Origin: Thiotrichales bacterium
Lineage (GTDB): Bacteria; Pseudomonadota; Gammaproteobacteria; UWMA-0217
Reading direction: 5' to 3'
Assembly: GCA_024763135.1 (NCBI GenBank)
Contig: JANTGD010000072.1
Location: forward strand, 1 to 11,829
DNA length: 11,829 nucleotides
Under the pieces are notes generated by a model. That model ran no database searches and was not told where the DNA came from. It saw only the letters and a list, made by a program, of their open reading frames with translations. Position 1 is the first letter of the stretch. Every line of letters begins with the position of its first letter. A program made the translations under genes and the position numbers. This document shows positions 6,449 to 11,829 of the stretch, piece by piece.

Positions 6449-6765
6449 AGAAGATCGCGGTATGCTTTAATTGGTGAGGCCACATGCAAGAGATGTGAGG
6501 CACTCGTGCCGAGGGGTGTCTGCTTAGGATAATTGCCAGAGGCCTTGCGTGTCTATGTTACCCGGCCTCGGGCCGTGATTTTCCAGCACATTGCGTGAAC
6601 GTTCTTTATCAGGCATTTGACGGTTCAATCGTTGCAAAAGTTCTTGTGCAATCATCCCTTTGCCCTCAAAGGGGGAGGGGAGTGTGAGGGTGAAACACCC
6701 TGCAAGATCTGATGCAACGATTGATATCAACTTTCACGCAACTGCGGCGTGTCATGGGAGGGATT
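6449..6765. other. 317-bp divergent intergenic region
   Basis: Separates the leftward COG3146 operon from the rightward hprA. It should contain promoters for both. From left to right it holds small inverted repeats CACAT/ATGTG (6481-6497) and GGCAC-TC-GTGCC (6499-6510), a GC hairpin CGGCC-TCG-GGCCG (6563-6575) with ATTTT close behind it, and then the large nested repeat at 6617-6730. A 68-codon frame on the - strand (6524-6730) starts with TTG inside that repeat and has no ribosome site, so it is not called as a gene. Confidence 0.6.
6617..6730. repeat. Nested inverted-repeat element, MITE-like or structured RNA
   Basis: Outer arms TCAATCGTTGCA (6625-6636) and TGCAACGATTGA (6713-6724) are perfect over 12 bp. 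TTGA (6617-6620) and TCAA (6727-6730) extend the stem outward beyond a small internal loop. Inward, AGTTCTTG and CAAGATCT (6639-6646, 6703-6710) also pair apart from one mismatch. Enclosed are two separate hairpins, CCCTTTG-CCCT-CAAAGGG (6656-6673) and GGGTG-AAA-CACCC (6688-6700). The inner purine/pyrimidine-rich segment resembles the CCCTCACCCTCTCCC-type dispersed intergenic repeats of proteobacteria. No target-site duplication could be recognised. Confidence 0.6.
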
Positions 6766-7716
6766 ATGCAAGCGGTGATGCTCGATACAGATACATTCGG
6801 CACAGATTTGGATGATTTCGCGCTACAGCAGTTGAATCTGAGCTGGCAACGTTGGGGGCAAACTGGCCCTGATCAGGTGGTAGAACGGCTTGCCGGGGCT
6901 GCGGTGGTAGTGACGAACAAAGTGCTGCTCGATGCGGAAATTTTGGCGCGGGCCCCACAGCTGCAATTAATCGTGATTGCAGCGACTGGCACCAACAATG
7001 TCGATTTACAAGCCGCCGCTGCGCAGGGCATCGTTGTGACCAATATCCGCGATTACGCGGCCCCCTCAGTATCGCAGCATGTGTTTGCATTGATGTTTGC
7101 GCTTGCTACGCATCTTCCGGACTATCAGCGTGCGGTCAAAGCGGGAAAGTGGCAGCATGCCCAACAGTTTTGCCTACTGGATTACCCCATTTTCGAATTG
7201 CAGGGGCGCAGCTTAGGGATCGTAGGTTACGGCAATCTGGGGCAGGCTGTCGCCGCTAAAGCCGAATGCTTTGGGATGACCGTGTTGATTGCAGAGCACG
7301 CAGGTGCCAGCACAGTGCGTCCCGGACGCATTGGGTTCGAGGAGCTACTCTCTAAGGTCGATGTATTGAGCCTCCATTGTCCGCTGGTTGCAGAAACCCG
7401 GCATCTGATCGACGCGCGGGCATTGCGAAAAATGAAATCATCGGCATTGCTGATCAATACTGCAAGAGGGGGTGTTGTCGATGAAGCTGCGCTCGCCGCA
7501 GCACTGCAAACCGGCGAGATAGCAGGCGCTGGCATAGATGTGCTCAATGAAGAACCGCCAAGACACGGCAGTCCTTTACTTGAATTGGAGGCACAGAATC
7601 TCATTCTTACTCCGCATATTGCCTGGGCTTCGAGTGCGGCGAGGCAGCGAGTCATTGACGGTGTGGCAGCCAATATTCAGGCGTTCTTGATGGGCTCGCC
7701 CATCAACAGGGTTTGA
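6766..7716 (+). CDS. hprA: D-isomer-specific 2-hydroxyacid dehydrogenase (hydroxypyruvate/glycerate reductase type)
   Basis: NAD(P)H-dependent reductase of the D-2-hydroxyacid dehydrogenase family, most like glycerate dehydrogenase/hydroxypyruvate reductase (hydroxypyruvate to D-glycerate); other 2-keto acids are possible. The 316-aa length is normal for HprA. The substrate-binding half occupies about 1-98 and the end of the chain, the Rossmann half about 99-285. The nucleotide loop is GIVGYGNLG (151-159). The catalytic triad is intact: R234 in NTARGG, E263 in NEEPP and H284 in LTPHIAW. ATNNVD-type substrate contact appears as ATGTNNVD at 73-80. I start at ATG 6766 because GGAGG lies 4-8 nt before it; an upstream in-frame extension to 6712 would run into the repeat element. 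A hairpin and 184 bp separate it from the next gene, so it may be its own unit. Confidence 0.88.
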   Translation: MQAVMLDTDTFGTDLDDFALQQLNLSWQRWGQTGPDQVVERLAGAAVVVTNKVLLDAEILARAPQLQLIVIAATGTNNVDLQAAAAQGIVVTNIRDYAAPSVSQHVFALMFALATHLPDYQRAVKAGKWQHAQQFCLLDYPIFELQGRSLGIVGYGNLGQAVAAKAECFGMTVLIAEHAGASTVRPGRIGFEELLSKVDVLSLHCPLVAETRHLIDARALRKMKSSALLINTARGGVVDEAALAAALQTGEIAGAGIDVLNEEPPRHGSPLLELEAQNLILTPHIAWASSAARQRVIDGVAANIQAFLMGSPINRV

Positions 7717-7730
7717 GGGCTTTCACAAAC

Positions 7731-7767
7731 ACAGCCTTAGCGGATTGGATTCTGCGCATGAGGCTGT
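7731..7767 (+). terminator. Hairpin just after hprA, possible terminator or attenuator
   Basis: ACAGCCT-TA-GCG (7731-7742) pairs with CGC-ATG-AGGCTGT (7755-7767): 7 + 3 pairs around a short internal loop, beginning 14 bp after the stop codon. No T-tract follows, so intrinsic termination is uncertain. The position suggests it marks the 3' end of the hprA message. Confidence 0.35.
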
Positions 7768-7886
7768 CAAGATTGTTCGCTGGGTTGATCTCTTCTTGCA
7801 GATAAAAGTCGGTAATTGGTTGGTGCAGTGATACGTTTCCGGCTGGTAACGTCACAGGCAGAGGAGGTCAGTAGCGGGAGACTAGC

Positions 7887-7892
7887 AGGAGG
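7887..7892 (+). promoter_or_regulatory. Strong ribosome binding site of the first Gfo/Idh/MocA gene
   Basis: AGGAGG with eight bases before the ATG at 7901. This is one of the strongest Shine-Dalgarno sequences in the window and settles the start of the following gene. Confidence 0.75.
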
Positions 7893-7900
7893 CTGAATTT

Positions 7901-9028
7901 ATGCAGATTGCAATCGTGGGCTGTGGTTTTGTGGCGGATTATTACATGACGACCATGCCACTCCATCCCGAACTCAAGCTGACAGGTGTATTGGATAAAC
8001 GAGCCGAGCGAGCTCAGCATTTTGCAGAATTTCATGGGGTTCCCAGCTATCCTAGTCTTGAGGCGCTGCTCGCCGACGAGGCGGTAGAGATCGTACTCAA
8101 TTTGACCAATCCGCGAGACCATTATGAGGTTTCACTGGCCGCGCTGCAGGCAGGTAAACACGTTTACTCCGAAAAGCCGCTGGGTATGACACTGGAGCAA
8201 GCGCGTGAGCTGGTTGATCTGGCGGCGGCCAAAGGATTGCAGATCAGTTCCGCCCCTTGCAGTTTGCTGAGTGAGACAGCGCAAACACTTTGGAAGGCCC
8301 TACGCGAGCAGGCAGTGGGTAAGGTGCGTTTGGTGTATGCCGAAATGGACGATGGTTTGGTGCACTTGATGCCCTACGATAAATGGGTGAGTGTTTCCGG
8401 CATACCGTGGCCTTACAAGGATGAATTTGAGGTTGGATGCACCCTGGAGCATGCCGGTTACTATTTGCCGTGGCTGGCGGCATTTTTTGGGCCTGCGGAT
8501 TCCGTAACGGCCTTTGGTTCCACACAAATCGAAGACAAGGTGCCTGGCGAAACACTGAACATGGATTCGCCAGATTTTACAGTCGCCTGTATCCAATTCG
8601 CATCGGGCGTCGTTGCGCGCCTCACTTGCAGCATAGTTGCACCCCACGATCATAGCCTCAGGATTATCGGCGACAAAGGCATACTTAGCACGGAAGACAG
8701 TTGGGATTACTACTCGCCCGTTTACAGCCGCAAAATGATGCGGATCCGGCGTAAAGTATTTTATAACCCCATTAAGTCGCGGCATAAGTTATTGGTTTCA
8801 GAGATCCCCAAGGTAAAGAATACGGGCGCTCAGCGCATGGATTTCTGTCGAGGCGTCGCCGAAATGGGTGCCGCTATCCGCGAGCAGCGGGCGAGTCGAT
8901 TGTCAGGTGATTTCTCGTTACATGTCAATGAGATGGCGTTAGCAATCCATTACGCGAGAACGCAAGGAGCACGCTATCAAATGACGACAACATTTGATCC
9001 TATTGAACCAACGGACTGGGCGAAATAG
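7901..9028 (+). CDS. Gfo/Idh/MocA family NAD(P)-dependent oxidoreductase (first of pair)
   Basis: Two-domain oxidoreductase of 375 aa acting on sugars, cyclitols or sugar nucleotides; the substrate cannot be read from sequence. The Rossmann domain starts at once with IAIVGCGFVA (3-12). The signature EKP at 91-93, in YSEKPLGMT, gives the conserved lysine K92. In the C-terminal domain GCTLEHAGYYLPWL (179-192) aligns with the usual catalytic helix, with H184 where many relatives have Asp (compare D178 in LLDRGVYLL of the next gene). A basic stretch, KMMRIRRK, lies in the C-terminal half. No signal peptide is present, so it acts in the cytoplasm. The start is fixed by AGGAGG. The stop lies 26 bp before the next, distantly related family member, so the two are surely co-transcribed. 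Context suggests carbohydrate modification for a surface glycan (inference). Confidence 0.88.
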   Translation: MQIAIVGCGFVADYYMTTMPLHPELKLTGVLDKRAERAQHFAEFHGVPSYPSLEALLADEAVEIVLNLTNPRDHYEVSLAALQAGKHVYSEKPLGMTLEQARELVDLAAAKGLQISSAPCSLLSETAQTLWKALREQAVGKVRLVYAEMDDGLVHLMPYDKWVSVSGIPWPYKDEFEVGCTLEHAGYYLPWLAAFFGPADSVTAFGSTQIEDKVPGETLNMDSPDFTVACIQFASGVVARLTCSIVAPHDHSLRIIGDKGILSTEDSWDYYSPVYSRKMMRIRRKVFYNPIKSRHKLLVSEIPKVKNTGAQRMDFCRGVAEMGAAIREQRASRLSGDFSLHVNEMALAIHYARTQGARYQMTTTFDPIEPTDWAK

Positions 9029-9054
9029 AACAATCAACCACAGAGGGGGCGAAC

Positions 9055-10137
9055 ATGGCGCGTGACATTCGATGGGGAATTATGGGCACTGGTCGGGTAG
9101 CGGGTGATTGGGCTGGCTGTTTTTCCTGGGTTGTCGGGGGGCGTATCGAGGCGGTCGGTTCGCGTTCCATGGAGACCGCAAAACGTTTTGCACAAACCCA
9201 CGACATCCCTAAAGTGTACGGCAATTACGCGGCGTTGCTGGAGGACGATGAGATTGACGCCATTTACGTGGCGACGCCCCATCATCGCCACCGTGAAGAC
9301 AGTTTGCAGTGTTTTGAGCACGACAAAGCGGTCCTGTGTGAGAAGCCATTTGCGCTCGATTTTGCGGCCGCCAGGGACATTGTCGCTGCGGCAACCGATC
9401 GGCAAGTATTTTGCATGGAAGCGATGTGGACACGCTTTTTCCCTGTGATCCAGGAAATCAAACAGTTGTTGGCGTCTGGGGAAATCGGCGAACTCACCGC
9501 GCTCGAAGCGGATTTTGGATACCCGACATCTTTCGATCCCGGCAATCGCTTTTTTGATCCTAAACAGGGTGGCGGCGCGCTGTTGGATAGAGGGGTCTAT
9601 CTTCTGAGTCTGGCGCGGTATTTGCTGGGAAAGCACGAGTCGGTTGAATCCACTGCCACCATGAGTGCAACGGGTGTCGATGAAACTTCCAGTTACTTGC
9701 TCCGCTATCCATCGGGAGCGACTGCGAATCTGTCGGCTACATTGACAGGCTATGCGCGCAATGAAGCTATGCTCTATGGAACGCACGGTGCGATACGCGT
9801 GCATGCACCGTTTTTTCAACCGAGGCGTTTTACTGTCTTTAAAGCGAAACCGGTTGGGAGTAACGCAAATCCAGTAGAACTGGGTCCTATGGCGCGTTTA
9901 GGACGGGTGCAGCAACGGCTGCGCAGATTGTGGATACCCTTTCATGACCGCGTAAAGGGTGGGGAGGTGATGACTCGCCAATTTCCCGGTGCGGGTTACC
10001 AGTTTGAGATTAACGAGGTCAATCGTTGTTTACAGGAAGGGCTAAAGGAAAGCCGTGTGATGCCGCTACAAGAGTCATTGGACATTGTAAAACTCATGGA
10101 CGCGATCCGGGACCAGATTGGTCTGGCTCTGGGTTAA
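9055..10137 (+). CDS. Gfo/Idh/MocA family oxidoreductase, dihydrodiol-dehydrogenase-like (second of pair)
   Basis: Cytoplasmic NAD(P)-dependent oxidoreductase, 360 aa. The nucleotide fold begins with IRWGIMGTGRVA (5-16). The EKP signature at 96-98 (CEKPFAL) supplies K97. MEAMWTRFFP (121-130) followed by GGGALLDRGVYLLSLARYLLG (starting about 172, with D178 and Y182) is the pattern of the group that includes dimeric dihydrodiol dehydrogenase and glucose-fructose oxidoreductase-like proteins. The real substrate is probably a sugar derivative. AGAGGGGG precedes the ATG at suitable spacing. It is clearly divergent from its neighbour in sequence, so this is not a recent tandem duplication, and the pair may carry out successive steps. 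The GT4 gene begins 142 bp downstream in the same direction. Confidence 0.87.
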   Translation: MARDIRWGIMGTGRVAGDWAGCFSWVVGGRIEAVGSRSMETAKRFAQTHDIPKVYGNYAALLEDDEIDAIYVATPHHRHREDSLQCFEHDKAVLCEKPFALDFAAARDIVAAATDRQVFCMEAMWTRFFPVIQEIKQLLASGEIGELTALEADFGYPTSFDPGNRFFDPKQGGGALLDRGVYLLSLARYLLGKHESVESTATMSATGVDETSSYLLRYPSGATANLSATLTGYARNEAMLYGTHGAIRVHAPFFQPRRFTVFKAKPVGSNANPVELGPMARLGRVQQRLRRLWIPFHDRVKGGEVMTRQFPGAGYQFEINEVNRCLQEGLKESRVMPLQESLDIVKLMDAIRDQIGLALG

Positions 10138-10279
10138 AGCGACGGGGGCCGGTTGGCAGGGTCCGCAGCCTTGGGTGTTGGGTTGCTATTATTTTCGGCG
10201 CCCAGCCTGGTTGTCCAGGAATAGGAAGTATCGCAGGAGCTTGTAGTGCTATGGAGTATCTTAGTAACAGGGAGAGAAC

Positions 10280-11614
10280 ATGGGGAAATTTATGCAGACA
10301 GGGGTTGTGGGCAATCAAGCAGCTATGAGCGAATCCATTGCAAGCAACGAACTGGATAATACGCCGCGCGCCATGGCCTATGTCGTGAGTCAGTACCCCA
10401 TGCTCTCGATGATTTTCATTATTCGTGAAGTGGTGCAGTTAAGGAAACTGGGCTTTCGCATCGATGTGGCCTCGATCAATGCCGCAGATCGCGGACAGGA
10501 AGGGCTGACCGATACGGAGGCTGCTGAAGCCGCGCAGACCTATTACGTGATTCCGCATGGCTTGATGGGTGCACTAAAAGGCCATGTCAGCACACTGTTC
10601 ACCAACCCAGCTGGTTATCTGCGAGGCTGGCGCAAAGCTATTCAGCTCGCGGGTCTGGATTTACGCGCACTCATTTACAATAGCGCATATTTGACCGAAG
10701 CGCTGATGATTGGTGTGTGGATGCGGTCCCGGAAGCAACAACATCTGCATGCGCATTTGGGCAGCCAGGCGGCCACGATTGCGTTGTTTGTGCGGGAGGT
10801 GTTTCACTTTAGTTACTCAGTCACAGTGCATGGCCCGGATGAATTTTACGATGCGCATCGGCAGTACTTGCGGCAAAAGGTCATCGAATCTCATTTTATC
10901 TGCTGTATTAGTTATTTTGCGCGCAGTCAGTTGGCAAAGCTTTCACCCTATGAACACTGGCATAAGTTGCAGGTTTCCCGTCTCGGTGTGGATCCGGGTG
11001 TATTCCAGCCCCGTGGTTTCAACCCCAATCCCGAGGTATTCGAAATCATCTGCGTTGGTCGGTTGTGCTCTGCCAAGGGGCAGCACATTCTCGTGGACGC
11101 AGTGCAGCAGTTGGTCGAGCAGTCCCGGCCTTTGCGCCTGCGCATTGTCGGGGATGGCGAGGACCGGGATTCTCTGGAGCGTCATGTCCATGCGTTGGGG
11201 TTGGGCCAAGTAATAATTTTTGAAGGCGCAGTCAATCAGGATCGCATTCGGGATTTGTATTCCCGCGCTGATATTTTCTCAATCCCCAGCTTTGCAGAAG
11301 GGATTCCTGTGGTATTGATGGAGGCCATGTCTATGGAGATTCCTTGTGTGACCACGCGCATCACGGGGATTCCCGAATTGATACGCGATGGTATCGATGG
11401 CCTGTTGGTGGCGCCGTCGGATATCGCAGGACTCGCGGCAGCACTGGCGCGTCTCATGGATGATGCGACCCTCAGAGAGCAATTGGGTAAAGCCGCTCGA
11501 TTACGGGTGATAGAGCATTACAATCTGGAAAAAAACGTGCATCGATTGGCGGAAGTATTTCGCGCACAGCTCCCGCTCGATGCATGGAGCGAGCATGCAG
11601 TTGAATCAGGGTAA
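10280..11614 (+). CDS. Family 4 glycosyltransferase (GT-B fold), WcaL/AmsK-like
   Basis: Retaining glycosyltransferase of the GT4 family, 444 aa, cytoplasmic face of the inner membrane, adding a sugar from a nucleotide donor to a lipid-linked glycan or related acceptor. N-terminal acceptor half: YVVSQYPMLSMIFIIREV (34-51), HLHAHLGSQAAT (155-166) and TVHGPDEFYDAH (182-193), a pattern typical of the WcaL/AmsK colanic-acid and amylovoran group. C-terminal donor half: ICVGRLCSAKGQHIL (257-271), RIVGDGED (288-295) and the EX7E motif E340-GIPVVLM-E348, followed by TGIPELIRDG (362-371). The ATG at 10280 has GGGAGAG just before it; M5 and M16 are alternative starts, and the first ~30 residues look unstructured. 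Donor and acceptor are unknown. Its presence downstream of two sugar-type oxidoreductases suggests an exopolysaccharide or capsule locus continuing to the right. Confidence 0.9.
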   Translation: MGKFMQTGVVGNQAAMSESIASNELDNTPRAMAYVVSQYPMLSMIFIIREVVQLRKLGFRIDVASINAADRGQEGLTDTEAAEAAQTYYVIPHGLMGALKGHVSTLFTNPAGYLRGWRKAIQLAGLDLRALIYNSAYLTEALMIGVWMRSRKQQHLHAHLGSQAATIALFVREVFHFSYSVTVHGPDEFYDAHRQYLRQKVIESHFICCISYFARSQLAKLSPYEHWHKLQVSRLGVDPGVFQPRGFNPNPEVFEIICVGRLCSAKGQHILVDAVQQLVEQSRPLRLRIVGDGEDRDSLERHVHALGLGQVIIFEGAVNQDRIRDLYSRADIFSIPSFAEGIPVVLMEAMSMEIPCVTTRITGIPELIRDGIDGLLVAPSDIAGLAAALARLMDDATLREQLGKAARLRVIEHYNLEKNVHRLAEVFRAQLPLDAWSEHAVESG

Positions 11615-11642
11615 TGGGATAACTTGCTTTCGCTGCACATGA

Positions 11643-11660
11643 CCGGCTTTCGGGAGCCGG
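11643..11660 (+). terminator. GC-rich hairpin after the glycosyltransferase, possible terminator
   Basis: CCGGCT / AGCCGG with the loop TTCGGG, starting 28 bp after the stop codon. Six strong pairs, but the following bases (GTATGCGG) are not T-rich, so it may stall or stabilise the transcript rather than terminate it on its own. Confidence 0.35.
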
Positions 11661-11692
11661 GTATGCGGACAGGGCAACCCTTCGGGCGATTC

Positions 11693-11775
11693 TGTGATGC
11701 TACGCCTCGGTGTTGCAGTGCTTGCCAAGGACGCTGCGATTGCCTGCGCACTGCGCCTTGATGCGCAGCATCACA
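11693..11775. repeat. Long imperfect inverted repeat at the right end
   Basis: TGTGATGCT (11693-11701) pairs perfectly with AGCATCACA (11767-11775). After one mismatch CGC/GCG continues the stem, and deeper in GCAGTG (11715-11720) pairs with CACTGC (11749-11754). The fold spans 83 bp between the GT gene and whatever lies to the right. It could be a dispersed intergenic repeat or a leader RNA structure. No coding frame is evident here. Confidence 0.45.
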
Positions 11776-11829
11776 AAAGCGCTGAGTCCGTCATTTTAAA
11801 CTGGACGAGGTACTAGTACACCGACAAGT

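Noticed and set aside
6524..6730. 68-aa frame on the - strand including an LTLPSPFEGKG segment
   Set aside because: It begins with a TTG inside the nested repeat, has no ribosome site, and the Pro/Ser-rich segment is the usual chance translation of CCCTC-type intergenic repeats.
9034..9819. 261-aa open frame on the - strand
   Set aside because: Entirely antisense to the second Gfo/Idh/MocA gene, rich in Arg/His/Cys and without any family motif: a shadow frame.
10251..10328. 25-codon frame (MEYLSNRERTW...) overlapping the start of the GT4 gene, a possible leader peptide
   Set aside because: The AGGAG before it is too far from the ATG for confidence, and the reading frame shows no attenuator-like codon run.
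11810..11819. Perfect 10-bp palindrome GTACTAGTAC
   Set aside because: Short, near the window edge and without any gene to relate it to; palindromes of this size occur by chance.
1..11829. CRISPR array, tRNA, rRNA, toxin-antitoxin, restriction or prophage genes
   Set aside because: Looked for on both strands; no regularly spaced repeats, no cloverleaf-like segment and no corresponding protein motifs were seen.

Overview
The window looks like about 11.8 kb of chromosome from a gammaproteobacterium of moderate G+C. SlyD with a histidine-rich tail, the DUF938 methyltransferase family, the COG3146 FemAB/GNAT-like family and an HprA-type reductase are all commonly found in that class. This is inferred from protein families; no species can be named from the sequence alone. 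There are no rRNA or tRNA genes, no CRISPR array, and no intact transposase, integrase or phage gene.

Layout. (1) 3-1430 (+): an exported, probably lipid-anchored family 8 glycoside hydrolase whose true start is probably left of the window. It ends in a hairpin shared with the convergent slyD. (2) 1596-2078 (-): a compact SlyD-type FKBP prolyl isomerase. (3) 2079-2520: a 442-bp gene-free stretch with two adjacent inverted repeats. (4) 2521-4494 (-): an SLC13-like ion/anion permease carrying two central RCK_C (TrkA_C-like) domains, with operator-like repeats upstream of its start. (5) 4695-6448 (-): a two-gene operon whose stop and start overlap as ATGA, encoding a FemAB/GNAT-like COG3146 protein and then a DUF938 SAM methyltransferase. 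(6) 6449-6765: a divergent intergenic region holding the most striking non-coding object here, a ~114-bp nested inverted repeat that resembles a MITE or a structured RNA. (7) 6766-11614 (+): four genes in one direction, namely an HprA-like D-2-hydroxyacid dehydrogenase, two different Gfo/Idh/MocA oxidoreductases and a WcaL-like GT4 glycosyltransferase. (8) 11615-11829: a tail with a GC hairpin and a long imperfect inverted repeat.

How the parts may work together. The two Gfo/Idh/MocA enzymes are 26 bp apart and are followed by a glycosyltransferase. That is what one expects of a surface-polysaccharide or glycoconjugate cluster extending right of the window, in which the oxidoreductases modify a sugar and the GT4 enzyme transfers it. 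The GH8 enzyme at the left could belong to a different polysaccharide locus off the left edge. These pathway links are inferences from gene order. I see no clear sign of a wholly new defence or mobile system. The best candidates for a second look are the nested repeat at 6617-6730, the oxidoreductase/glycosyltransferase cassette and the coupled COG3146-DUF938 pair.
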